Source of the DNA: Nocardia sp. NBC_00508
GTDB lineage: Bacteria; Actinomycetota; Actinomycetes; Mycobacteriales; Mycobacteriaceae
Length of the DNA: 64,000 nt
Direction of reading: 5' to 3'
Assembly (NCBI RefSeq): GCF_036346875.1
Contig: NZ_CP107852.1
Span: 310,001 to 374,000, forward strand
Shown: positions 26,528-34,642 of the stretch, piece after piece
Layout: every line of letters starts with the position of its first letter
Position numbering within the stretch: the first letter of the stretch is position 1
The notes under the pieces: generated by a model
What the model was told of the DNA's origin: nothing
What the model saw: only the letters and a program-made list of their open reading frames with translations
The model's database searches: none
Position numbers and translations under genes: made by a program

Positions 26528-27526
26528 CTAGGTGAGGGGGACTGCCGCACGGATGCCGAAGATTCGGAACTGCATGGCGCGATACGGATTGCCGGATTCC
26601 GCCCATTCGCTCACGATCATGCAGAACGCACCGTCGAACCTGCTGTCCGGGTGGACATAACAGCCGTACAGTCGCGGCACGATATCCGGGCCGCCCGGCG
26701 CCCAGAACGAACCTTTCACCGGCCGGTACGTTCGCGCGGTCCACCAATTGTCGGTGATCCGCCCGGCGACTTTGACGAACGCCCCATAGGCTCCGGCGTC
26801 GAAGCCGGACATCACCCAGTTCCCCTGTATCCGGCGCAGCCCGATCTCACCGAGCCTGGTGCCGTCGGGCAGGATGCCGAATCGCGGGTCGCTCCCCGGA
26901 TCCCGGCCCCAGCCCCAGTTCTGGCCATTCCAGCCCCACCCCTGCCAGGCGGCCGGATCGGTGAGCGCGGCATGATCTTCGCGCACCCGCCACAACAGCA
27001 TGTTCTTGTTGCGAGCGAGCCCTCCGGTGGAGATGACGTAGACGTAGCCGTCACCACCGCGCTCCCAGGAAATCATGGTCCGTTTGCCGCCGAACGCGCT
27101 GGTCGACCAACGGACTCCGCTGTCGGTCCAGCTTTCGCCGTTGTCGTCGGAATAGCGGATCTCGCACCACCGCTCGTTACCGAGGCCCTGGGTGACCATT
27201 ACCCACAAGTAGATTCGGCCGCCGATGGTGATCGCGTCACAGGGCAGAACCGTGGAGTATTCCGGATTGTCGTGGACGTAATCCCACAGCTGCCGAGCGC
27301 CGCGCGCGGCCGACTGGAACTCGATCGGTCTGGACAGGTCATGGGTGTTGCTCCGTAACAGCATGGGCGAACGCCAGTTCGGCCCACCAACACTCGGTTC
27401 GGTGCCCGAAAACGTGTCACCGGCGAGGAACCCGATGTCACCGGTGGGCATCCGAAACGGGATGAACAGATCCGAGCCGCCGATGTCGGCCATCGGGAGC
27501 GGATTCAAATTCTTGATCTTGGTCAT
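26528..27526 (-). CDS. DUF4185-type protein (predicted beta-propeller)
   Basis: A 332-residue protein with repeating strand motifs: SDLFIPFRMPTGDIGFLAGDTFSG near the N-terminus, RYSDDNGESW in the centre, and GRDPGSDPRFGILPDGTRLGE. The GDTFSG start and the Asp-box-like SDDNGESW are what I associate with DUF4185, a family of mycobacterial and phage-related proteins with a glycosidase/sialidase-like propeller fold. No signal peptide is visible. Binding or cleavage of a glycan is possible but not shown. It is monocistronic, converging on PucR. Confidence 0.7.
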   Translation of the reverse strand: MTKIKNLNPLPMADIGGSDLFIPFRMPTGDIGFLAGDTFSGTEPSVGGPNWRSPMLLRSNTHDLSRPIEFQSAARGARQLWDYVHDNPEYSTVLPCDAITIGGRIYLWVMVTQGLGNERWCEIRYSDDNGESWTDSGVRWSTSAFGGKRTMISWERGGDGYVYVISTGGLARNKNMLLWRVREDHAALTDPAAWQGWGWNGQNWGWGRDPGSDPRFGILPDGTRLGEIGLRRIQGNWVMSGFDAGAYGAFVKVAGRITDNWWTARTYRPVKGSFWAPGGPDIVPRLYGCYVHPDSRFDGAFCMIVSEWAESGNPYRAMQFRIFGIRAAVPLT

Positions 27527-27682
27527 CGCCGGATCCTGTCGATTCTCGGTGCGTCGCTTCCAGATCGGCTCGTAGGGGCATCGAGGTCGCCAGCCTACTC
27601 GACCAGTATCAGGGGTCGGTGACTGCGATGTTGCCGGTTCGGATGGATCGGAGCGAGCGCGATTGCGTTGTCGTGCCCGGAG

Positions 27683-29086
27683 TCAACGCTGGGCGTCGGC
27701 TGCCCGGCCGCGGTGGGCGGCGAGCGTGATCGCCAGTGCCTGTCTGTCGAGCTTCCCGCGCGGCGTGCGCGGCAAGCTCGGCACGGTCAGAACCTGTACC
27801 GGCATACTCGGACTCGGCAGCGTCGCACGCAGACGCCGCCAGATCTCGTCGGTGCTCGGTGCGGCGCCGTCCACCACTATCGCGGCGGCGGGCGCCTCCC
27901 CCATGCGTGCGTCGGGCACGCCGATGCAGGCGGCCTCCGCGATGCCGGGAATCGCGGTGAGCGCCGCTTCGACAGCGGCGGGTTCCACATTGAGTCCGGC
28001 CCGGATCAGCATGTCGGAGTCCCGGCCGAACAGGTACAGGCGGTTGCCGATCACCCGGCCACGGTCCCCCACCGTCATCCACCCGTCCACGGGCCCGCCG
28101 GCCATACCGTGCGCGGTGAGGTAACCGCCGAACAGCATGTCGCTGCGCACGTAAACCAGGCCGGCGCGGATCCGCGCTTCGACGCCGTCGAACAGTTCGC
28201 CCGCCGAGTTCTCGTCGGCGGCCCCGAGCCCTCGATCGAAGGACACGAAACTCAATTCGGACGCACCGTAGAAGTGCACGAGCGAGGCGTTCGGCAAGAC
28301 CTCCCGTAACGCTCGACGTCCCGTGCGCGGCCACCGGGCAGCCGAAGACAGGACCTCCCGGACGCTCTCGATCGGACCGATGCGGGCCCGCACCACGTCC
28401 CAGGCAATCGTCGGCACCGAATAAAGGTGTGTCGCGCCGTCGTTCAGCGACTGGGCGACGGGCCGCAGATCAACCGTCGCGGCCCGGGTAAGCGCATGCA
28501 ACGCGCCGTACAGGAAATGCGTATGGTCGAGGACGCCGGGCACCGACACGCGATCCCCGGCGCCGATGTCGAACGCGCGGTCGGAGCGATCCAATGTGGT
28601 GGCCCACGATCGCTGGTCGCGCACGAAGAGTTTCGGCTCCCCAGCGGTGCCGGAGGTGATGCCGACCAGCAGTTCGACATCGGGATGCGCGCCGCCCAGC
28701 ACACCATCGGATTCGAGTGTGGCGGCAGTCCGCACGTTCCCGTCGAAGCCCAGCCTTCGCAGCCGCCGATGCTGGTGCGGCGCGGCCACGACCGCTCCGG
28801 GCTCCGCGAGTTCGAGCACCCTGCTCAGCTGGGCGGGCAGTAGATGGCGGTGCAGCAGCACGACACTCACGCCCGCGTGCATCGCCGCCGTGACCACCAC
28901 CAGCGATTCGATATCGGACGTCGGCAGCACGGCGACCCGTCGCATGCCGTCGAGTCCCGCCGCGGTGCGGACGACCCGCGAACAGAACTCCTGGTAGTCG
29001 ACTCGCTCCCGCCGGGCGACAATCGCGGTCGCGCGCGGGTTCTCGGCGGCGCACCGGGCGATCCGCGCGGACAGCAGCTCAGGCAT
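27683..29086 (-). CDS. AMP-forming acyl-CoA ligase (last gene of the biotin/ECF operon)
   Basis: A 467-residue ANL-superfamily ligase that activates a carboxylic acid as acyl-AMP and passes it to CoA or a carrier. Seen motifs: ITSGTAGEPK (P-loop-like A3), FYGASELSF (A5), TVGDRGRV with Asp (A7), GRDSDMLIRAGLNVEPAAVE (A8), and the catalytic Lys in LPRTPRGKLDRQAL (A10). It is shorter than fatty acyl-CoA synthetases (over 500 residues), closer to MenE-size ligases. Its start overlaps the EcfT stop by eight bases. The substrate is unknown; the context with BioY makes biotin, a biotin vitamer or pimelate candidates. Confidence 0.85.
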   Translation of the reverse strand: MPELLSARIARCAAENPRATAIVARRERVDYQEFCSRVVRTAAGLDGMRRVAVLPTSDIESLVVVTAAMHAGVSVVLLHRHLLPAQLSRVLELAEPGAVVAAPHQHRRLRRLGFDGNVRTAATLESDGVLGGAHPDVELLVGITSGTAGEPKLFVRDQRSWATTLDRSDRAFDIGAGDRVSVPGVLDHTHFLYGALHALTRAATVDLRPVAQSLNDGATHLYSVPTIAWDVVRARIGPIESVREVLSSAARWPRTGRRALREVLPNASLVHFYGASELSFVSFDRGLGAADENSAGELFDGVEARIRAGLVYVRSDMLFGGYLTAHGMAGGPVDGWMTVGDRGRVIGNRLYLFGRDSDMLIRAGLNVEPAAVEAALTAIPGIAEAACIGVPDARMGEAPAAAIVVDGAAPSTDEIWRRLRATLPSPSMPVQVLTVPSLPRTPRGKLDRQALAITLAAHRGRAADAQR

Positions 29087-29681
29087 CGTCCACTCCCCTC
29101 GCCGCGAGGGCGTCGCCCATCGCGTCGGCGGTCCGCAGCGCCCGCACCAGCACCGGTGTGACCAGCGCCGTCATCGACCAGTGCAGTCCGCGGGCCCGCC
29201 GCGCCTCGGCGACCTCGTGCACGATCCCGGCCAGCAGCGGCACACACCGAATGGCCAGCGCCAGCAGCAGACCGATTCGCTCGGGATCGACGCCGACCCT
29301 CCGCAGCGGCCCGAGCCCGCGCGTGACGGCGTCGAGCAGGTCGGTCACGCGAGTGGTGAGCGTGACCACCGCCGCGAGCGCCACCGAGATCACCAGGACA
29401 CCGCACACCACCACGGCACGCGCCGGGGACGTGATCAGCACCTGGAACACCGCGATGAGCCCCAGCATCCACACCAGCGGACGCAGCTGCGCTATCGCAA
29501 CCCGCCACGGAATCCTGGCCACCGCAAACAGTCCCGCCACGACCACGGCGGCGATCAGGACCTCCAGCGGGCTGCGCACGAACACCGTGACCGCAACGAT
29601 CGAGAACAGCAGCAGCACCAGTTTAGGCCCGGCGGGCATCCGGTGCAGCGGAGAATCGCCCGGACGGTAGACGCCGATCAT
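29079..29681 (-). CDS. bioN: ECF transporter transmembrane subunit (EcfT/BioN-like)
   Basis: A 200-residue CbiQ/EcfT-family integral membrane protein with about four to five hydrophobic segments (LVLLLFSIVAVTVFV; VLIAAVVVAGLFAVA; VVVCGVLVISVALAAVV). The C-terminal ARRARGLHW segment is the Ala-Arg-Gly coupling motif that docks onto the ECF ATPases. It joins the substrate-binding BioY to the ATPase. ATG at 29681 overlaps the ATPase stop (ATGA). The BioN assignment rests on BioY being the only S-component in the operon. Confidence 0.85.
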   Translation of the reverse strand: MIGVYRPGDSPLHRMPAGPKLVLLLFSIVAVTVFVRSPLEVLIAAVVVAGLFAVARIPWRVAIAQLRPLVWMLGLIAVFQVLITSPARAVVVCGVLVISVALAAVVTLTTRVTDLLDAVTRGLGPLRRVGVDPERIGLLLALAIRCVPLLAGIVHEVAEARRARGLHWSMTALVTPVLVRALRTADAMGDALAARGVDDA

Positions 29682-30358
29682 TCGACCGAGGCCCGGTACG
29701 CCGGGACGGCGTCGCCGGGAGCGCCGTCGAACACCACCGCGCCCTCGTCGACGACGATCACGCGGTCGAAGCCCGCCAGCAGCGGCAACTGATGCGTCAC
29801 CACGATCACCTGCTGATCCACGGCGTCGAGCGCGTCGGCGATCAGCCGGGCGTTGCGCAGATCCAGCAGCGTGGTCGGCTCGTCGGCCACGATCACCTCC
29901 GGCCTGCGGATGAGGACGGCGCCGATGGCGAGCAACTGCTTCTGACCGCCGGACAGCAGATGTGCGGGATGCTCGGCGTGGTCGGCCAGCCCGAACCGCT
30001 CCAGAATCTTCCGGACGCGCGCGGCGACCTCCGGTTTGCTCAGGCCCGTCCGACGCAGCGAGAAAGCGAGATCCTCCGCGACCGTGGGCATGACGATCTG
30101 GGTATCCGGGTCGGTGAACACGAACCCGACCTTCCGGCGCACCTGCGCCCCCTTGCGGGCAGCGTCCACACCATCCACCGTGACGGTGCCGGAGGTCGGC
30201 GTCAGCAAGCCGTTGATCATGCGCGCCAGGGTGGATTTGCCGGAACCGTTGGCACCGATGATGCCGACGCGGCGCTCGCTGATACACAAGTCGACGTCGT
30301 GCAGTACCTTTCGGTCACCGAAGCGGTGGGATACCGAATCGAAGACGATCTCACTCAC
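29678..30358 (-). CDS. bioM: ECF transporter ATPase (EcfA/BioM-like)
   Basis: A 226-residue ABC ATPase. Walker A is GANGSGKST at residues 35-43, with Q-loop region FTDPDTQIVMPTVAEDLAF, signature LSGGQKQLLAIG, Walker B VIVADEP, and switch His in VVTHQLPL. The FxxPxxQ and TVxEDLAFGL-like pattern is typical of ECF-type ATPases for vitamins or metals. It provides energy for BioY-mediated uptake together with the EcfT protein it overlaps. It follows the thiolase by 15 bases. Confidence 0.9.
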   Translation of the reverse strand: MSEIVFDSVSHRFGDRKVLHDVDLCISERRVGIIGANGSGKSTLARMINGLLTPTSGTVTVDGVDAARKGAQVRRKVGFVFTDPDTQIVMPTVAEDLAFSLRRTGLSKPEVAARVRKILERFGLADHAEHPAHLLSGGQKQLLAIGAVLIRRPEVIVADEPTTLLDLRNARLIADALDAVDQQVIVVTHQLPLLAGFDRVIVVDEGAVVFDGAPGDAVPAYRASVE

Positions 30359-30373
30359 GACGCAGGCACTCCT

Positions 30374-31495
30374 TCACGACACACGCTCCACGAGCACGGC
30401 GATGCCCTGCCCGCCGCCGATGGCGCAGGCCGCGAGCCCCAGTGCGGGGCCGTCCGCGCGCAGCATCCGACTCGCCAACCGCACCAGCAAGATGGCTCCG
30501 GACGCTCCCCAGGGATGCCCCATCGCGATGGCGCCGCCCTGCGGGCAGATCTTGGCTTCGTCCAAGCCCAATTCATCCGCCACCGCCAGCACCACCGATG
30601 CGAAGGCTTCGGTGATCTCGATGACGCCCAGGTCTGCCACGGCGAACCCGGTGCGCCGCAGCAGTTTTCGTATCGCCGGCACGGGGCCGAGTCCGGGCAG
30701 CGCGGGATCGGATCCGGCGACCGCGCATCCGAGGATTCGCAACGCGGGCAGCTCTCCGGCCATAGACTCGCTGGTGACCGCCATCGCCGCGGCGCCATCG
30801 GAGATTCCGCACGAATTGCCCGCGGTGGCTGTGCCGTCGGCACTGAAGCTGGGGCGCAGCCGCGCGAGCCTGGTCTCGGTCATGCCCGCACGGATGCGTT
30901 CGTCCCGGTGCACATTGCCGATCGGGACGATCTCCGCGGCGAAATCGGCGGCCGCGGCGAGGGTGTGCGAGCGCGCCGCGTACGCGTCCTGCCGGGCGCG
31001 GCTGATGCCGCGCGCTCGCGCGAGATCGTCGGCGGCGACACCCATGTCGGGATCGGGAAAACCGTGTGGCGTAAAGGGAGCGCGGGTGTATCGCACGGGA
31101 TCGGCGTCCGCGACCGGGGGCCAGAACCGCCATGGCGCCGTGCTCGCGGATTCGACGCCCCCGGCCAGAATGAGGTCGTCCGCGCCGCTTCGCACGCGCA
31201 ACGCCGCCTGCATCACCGCGTCCAGGCCGGATCCGCACTGCCGATCGACGGTGACGCCCGGAACATGCACGCCCAGACCCGCACGCAGCGCCGCGATCCG
31301 GGCCGGATCGCCGCCCGGTCCGAGGCAGTTGCCGAGGACGACGTCGTCCACCTCGGCGTCGATCCCAGCGCCACGCAGCGACGCCAGCACCTCGCCCAGC
31401 ACGGGAGCGGCCAGGTCCGTGGTGGTCAGCTCGGCGAATCCATGCCCGGCGTTGCCGATCGGCGTGCGACGCGGCGCCACGAGAACGGGGTTCAT
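30374..31495 (-). CDS. Thiolase-family enzyme
   Basis: A 373-residue thiolase. The nucleophile Cys87 is in VDRQCGSGLDAV; the second-site His is in GGAIAMGHPWGASGA; the C-terminal Cys is in ACAIGGGQGIA. All three catalytic elements are present, so it should make or cleave beta-ketoacyl-CoA. It is slightly shorter than typical (about 390). Its ATG overlaps the stop of the preceding ligase (ATGA), making ligase plus thiolase a coupled pair inside a biotin-uptake operon. Whether it lengthens a chain (for example toward a pimeloyl unit) or shortens one (a biotin side chain or vitamer) cannot be told. Confidence 0.9.
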   Translation of the reverse strand: MNPVLVAPRRTPIGNAGHGFAELTTTDLAAPVLGEVLASLRGAGIDAEVDDVVLGNCLGPGGDPARIAALRAGLGVHVPGVTVDRQCGSGLDAVMQAALRVRSGADDLILAGGVESASTAPWRFWPPVADADPVRYTRAPFTPHGFPDPDMGVAADDLARARGISRARQDAYAARSHTLAAAADFAAEIVPIGNVHRDERIRAGMTETRLARLRPSFSADGTATAGNSCGISDGAAAMAVTSESMAGELPALRILGCAVAGSDPALPGLGPVPAIRKLLRRTGFAVADLGVIEITEAFASVVLAVADELGLDEAKICPQGGAIAMGHPWGASGAILLVRLASRMLRADGPALGLAACAIGGGQGIAVLVERVS

Positions 31496-32613
31496 CGCAG
31501 CAAGTCTTTCAGCTGCCCCCTGGCGACTTTTCCGGCGGCAGTCCTCGGGAGCGTGGGAAGTGGCACCCATCGACGCGGCATAGCCTCTTTCGCCAGCACC
31601 CGACGCGCTCGCGACCGGATCTCGTCGAGTCCGGCGCGGCCGTCCAGTTGCACCGCGGCCGTGACGGTTTCACCGAACACGGCATGGGGCGATCCGATCA
31701 CGGCCGCGGCGGCGATGCCGTCGACTGTCTCGAGGATGCGCTCGACATCCTCGGCTATCACCGTGGTGCCGCCGACGTTGATCGCGCAATCGCCCCTTCC
31801 TCGCACCGTCAGCTCGCGGTCGTCGCCGAGTTCGGCGAGATCGCCGACCCCGAACCAGTCCGGCGCGCCGAGCACGGTGTAGGGGGATCGAACGTAGAGC
31901 AGTCCACCGCGGACGTCGGCGTCGACTCCCTCGAACAGCCGCATCGGTTCGGGAACGCGCCGCGCCGCCACGAGGGAGACTTCCGAAGACCCGTAATACT
32001 CGACAACCTCGATGTGGCCTGCCGCGGCGAGCGCACCCTCGTCCACCGCGATGCCCGCGACGATCGCGGTACGCAGGCGCGGGCAGGCGCGCACCACCTC
32101 GCGCAGCACCGCGGGAACCGCGTGCACCACCGTGGCCCGCGACGGGTCGTCGGTGACGCACGCGCCTCGCCACAGCGCGTGCAGCGCACCGAACAGATGC
32201 ATCGTCGCGTGCAACGGACCGGTGATCAGCACGCGGTCGGTCGGCGCCACGCCGGTGATCGCGGTGAACGCCGGGAAGCTGTCGTACCAGGAGGCGGCGG
32301 TCCGGGCCAGCGGTCGCGGACGTCCGGTCGACCCCGACGTCGCCACCAAGAGAAACGCCGAAGGGGGAATGCTCGGGCGATACGGACGGGCGTCCGGATT
32401 CTCGACGATGACCGGAATGCCACGCCGAGCCGCGGCGCACACGCAGATCAGTGCGTCGGGAACGGACAGAGTCGACGCGTCATAAACGATGGCGTCACTC
32501 TGCCCAGAGATCCACTCCTCGATCGCCCGGTCGAGGTCGCGGTAAGTAAGGGTGCGGCCGCCGAAGTCGAGGGCAGGCTCATCGCCCGCGCCGCCGAGCT
32601 CGGGACTAAGCAC
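31492..32613 (-). CDS. Compact AMP-forming acyl-CoA ligase
   Basis: A 373-residue ANL ligase, unusually short. Seen motifs: LVATSGSTGRPRP (A3), YYGSSEVSL (A5), GVGDLAELG (A7), GRGDCAINVGGTTV (A8), and LPRTAAGKVARGQL with the catalytic Lys (A10). The reduction is in the N-terminal subdomain; both the core and the swinging C-terminal domain are present. GTG at 32613 overlaps the BioY stop by eight bases. A second ligase closes the operon, so two different acids, or two steps on one acid, may be activated. Confidence 0.83.
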   Translation of the reverse strand: MLSPELGGAGDEPALDFGGRTLTYRDLDRAIEEWISGQSDAIVYDASTLSVPDALICVCAAARRGIPVIVENPDARPYRPSIPPSAFLLVATSGSTGRPRPLARTAASWYDSFPAFTAITGVAPTDRVLITGPLHATMHLFGALHALWRGACVTDDPSRATVVHAVPAVLREVVRACPRLRTAIVAGIAVDEGALAAAGHIEVVEYYGSSEVSLVAARRVPEPMRLFEGVDADVRGGLLYVRSPYTVLGAPDWFGVGDLAELGDDRELTVRGRGDCAINVGGTTVIAEDVERILETVDGIAAAAVIGSPHAVFGETVTAAVQLDGRAGLDEIRSRARRVLAKEAMPRRWVPLPTLPRTAAGKVARGQLKDLLR

Positions 32614-33190
32614 GGATCAGACCGGGGTACGCGCGGTGCACACCCTTGGCCACCACCGTCGCGACGACGACTTTCAGTAGGTCGCCGGGAATGAACGCGA
32701 CATTGGTGGTGATGGCGGCCCCGACCCCCAGATCGGTGCGCAACAGCAGTCCGACGATGCCGCAGAGGTAGATGACCAGGGTCCCGCCTACCGCGTTGAT
32801 CAGCAAACCGAGCACGATCGGGTACTTCGGCAGGATCCGGGCGGTGAGCAGCCCGATGAACAATGCCGCGGGAATCCAGCCGACCAGGTATCCGGCGCTG
32901 GGCCCCGCCAGCGCGGTCAAACCGGTGCGGCCGCCGGACAGCAGCGGCAGACCGAGCATCGTGAGCGCGAGGAAGACCACCACCGCGGCTGTGCCCTTGC
33001 GCGCCCCGAGCACCGCACCGGCCAGGATGACCCCGAGAGTCTGCACGGTGATCGGCACGCCACTGAACCCGACCGTGATGGCCCCGGGCAGACCGAGCGC
33101 CGCGATCAGCGCCGCGAAAACGGCGATCTGCGCCATATCCCGCGCCGAAAGCCCAACCCTCGACTCCCGAGCGTTCTCGACACCCTCCAC
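32606..33190 (-). CDS. bioY: Biotin transporter substrate-binding subunit BioY
   Basis: A 194-residue BioY-family S-component with about six hydrophobic segments. Typical BioY features are the GVPITVQTLGVILAGAVLG segment, GLPLLSGG, LAGPSAGYLVGWIPAALFIG, and the C-terminal FIPGDLLKVVVATVV. GTG at 33190 has GGAGG seven bases upstream. It binds biotin in the membrane and works with the EcfA and EcfT proteins further down the operon. A BioQ-like palindrome lies 20 bases upstream of the start. Confidence 0.92.
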   Translation of the reverse strand: MEGVENARESRVGLSARDMAQIAVFAALIAALGLPGAITVGFSGVPITVQTLGVILAGAVLGARKGTAAVVVFLALTMLGLPLLSGGRTGLTALAGPSAGYLVGWIPAALFIGLLTARILPKYPIVLGLLINAVGGTLVIYLCGIVGLLLRTDLGVGAAITTNVAFIPGDLLKVVVATVVAKGVHRAYPGLIRA

Positions 33191-33209
33191 GACAAATCCT
33201 CCGCTAAAA

Positions 33210-33226
33210 CTTGAACGACGTTCAAG
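33210..33226. promoter_or_regulatory. BioQ-like operator upstream of bioY
   Basis: CTTGAAC-GAC-GTTCAAG, a perfect 7-bp inverted repeat around three bases. It resembles the TGAAC-N3-GTTC type box described for the biotin regulator BioQ in corynebacteria and mycobacteria. On the leftward strand a possible -10 (TATCTT, complement of 33224-33229) overlaps it. Confidence 0.7.
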
Positions 33227-33362
33227 ATAGCAGGCCGACGGTCGCGTCGCGTTCGGGCCTGCACTGCGCAGCCGCTCGACATGTGACCTTGTCCCCTGTC
33301 GCCGAGACAGGATCCGAGTGATGGTCGAGCAGCAACGACTGTTCGTATCGAGGAGGCTCAGC

Positions 33363-33815
33363 ATGATCACCGCGGGAACCGTCATGCGCCCCGATGTGGA
33401 ATGCATCAACGTGCGCGACACCATGGACTTCGCCGCCCAGCGGATGCGCCAGCTCGACGTCGGCGCACTTCCCGTCTGTGACGGCGAAGGGCATCCGGTC
33501 GGGATCGTGACCGATCGGGACATCGTCGTGAAGGTTGTCGGTGTCGGGTTGAATCCCCGAGCGACCACAGCGGGGGAACTCACCCAGGGCGCGGAGGAGC
33601 TGCACACCGTCGACATCAGCGCGGATATCGGTGACGTTCTGGCACGGATGACCGAGTTCCGTATTCGGCGGCTTCCGGTCACCGCCCAGGGCCGGCTCGC
33701 CGGCATCATCACCGAGGCCGATCTCGCGCGCCACTTGCCCGAGGAACAGGTCGGCGAATTCGTGGAAGCCATTTGCGCCCTGAATCTTCCGACTCCGGGC
33801 GAAGCCACCTCCTGA
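33363..33815 (+). CDS. Two-CBS-domain protein (Hrp1-like)
   Basis: A 150-residue protein made of a pair of CBS domains: TVMRPDVECINVRDTMDFAAQRM ... LPVCDGEGHPVGIVTDRDIV and the second repeat DVLARMTEFRIRRLPVTAQGRLAGIITEADLA. Such stand-alone pairs bind adenine nucleotides. Mycobacterial Hrp1 (Rv2626c) has the same build and is a hypoxia/DosR protein; a similar stress role is inference. ATG at 33363 has a strong AGGAGG. The gene is divergent from bioY. A second, different CBS pair is at 57938. Confidence 0.88.
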   Translation: MITAGTVMRPDVECINVRDTMDFAAQRMRQLDVGALPVCDGEGHPVGIVTDRDIVVKVVGVGLNPRATTAGELTQGAEELHTVDISADIGDVLARMTEFRIRRLPVTAQGRLAGIITEADLARHLPEEQVGEFVEAICALNLPTPGEATS

Positions 33816-33958
33816 CGCGGCTGGACAGCGAGTGCAGAGAATTCCCTCCCGTCGCAAGGGTTCTCGAGCGATGATCAATGGTGCAACGCGTGCGCTGGTC
33901 ACGTACTGCATCCGGACGCTCCGTCGCGCTCGTGTGCCGGAATGCGGGAGGGGAGAAC

Positions 33959-34642
33959 ATGTTCGCTCGGCGAATGATGGTCCTGGCGACAGTGGCGATG
34001 GCGATGTCGGCATGCGCCACGTCGATACCCGATCAGGAATCGGGCAATGCGACGACGCAGCAGACGCCTCGGTCCGGTGCGACAACGCAGCAGACGCCGT
34101 GGTCCGATGCCCAACCGGGCCCTGGAGCGCCCGGGCTACCTGGTAAAACCGATTCCGGTAAGGCGGCGGGCGCACCCTTCCGGATTCCGGCTTTCACCGA
34201 GCTCCAAGGAACCCCGATTGTGGGGGTCCGGGACATCGCAGTGCAGGCGATCGACCAAGCGTGCGACGGCTGCGTCGAGGTCGACATTGCGCAGGACAAC
34301 ACCGACACCGTGCGCAGCGTTTGCCAGTACACCAGTTTCCGTGGCGCGGAGGTGGATTCGACACCGACCGAACAGTCACCCAACGGGTCACTCATCCTGA
34401 TACCCGGCTCGACACTGACACTGCTCACCGGGACGCTTGCCCCGCAGAAACTTCCCTGCGGCGAAGAAGGCTTCCTACCGAAGGAGACATCGGAGACCGG
34501 CTCACCCAGCGAGACCGGCTCACCCACCGAGACCGGCTCACCCACCGAGACCGGCTCGCCGTCCAGTACCGGCTCCCCCACCGAGACCGGCTCGCCCACC
34601 GAGACACCGACGAGCAAGCCCCGTGTCACAGCCACCGGATGA
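33959..34642 (+). CDS. Predicted lipoprotein with Thr/Ser-Glu-Thr-Gly-Ser-Pro repeats
   Basis: A 227-residue exported protein. The N-terminus MFARRMMVLATVAMAMSAC is a lipoprotein signal with the acylated Cys at residue 19. A low-complexity linker follows, then a small globular core (FRIPAFTELQGTPIVGVRD ... ACDGCVEVDIAQDNTDTV) with several Cys that could pair. The tail has six copies of a T/S-E-T-G-S-P type hexapeptide, probably a cell-wall-spanning spacer. GGGAGGGGAG precedes ATG. The stop overlaps the next gene by 20 bases, so a complex with that membrane protein is likely. Function unknown. Confidence 0.75.
   Translation: MFARRMMVLATVAMAMSACATSIPDQESGNATTQQTPRSGATTQQTPWSDAQPGPGAPGLPGKTDSGKAAGAPFRIPAFTELQGTPIVGVRDIAVQAIDQACDGCVEVDIAQDNTDTVRSVCQYTSFRGAEVDSTPTEQSPNGSLILIPGSTLTLLTGTLAPQKLPCGEEGFLPKETSETGSPSETGSPTETGSPTETGSPSSTGSPTETGSPTETPTSKPRVTATG
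34493..34600 (+). repeat. Six tandem 18-bp coding repeats
   Basis: Consensus GAGACCGGCTCRCCCACC; units start at 34493, 34511, 34529, 34547, 34565 and 34583. They encode the ETGSPT-type repeats of the lipoprotein tail. Near-identical units make the copy number likely to vary between strains. Confidence 0.9.

Noticed and set aside
29792..31882. 696-codon rightward frame
   Set aside because: Antisense to the ECF ATPase, thiolase and ligase genes, whose motifs are all intact.
34493..34600. Possible CRISPR array
   Set aside because: The repeats are 18 bp, directly adjacent with no spacers, and in frame as hexapeptides of a lipoprotein tail.
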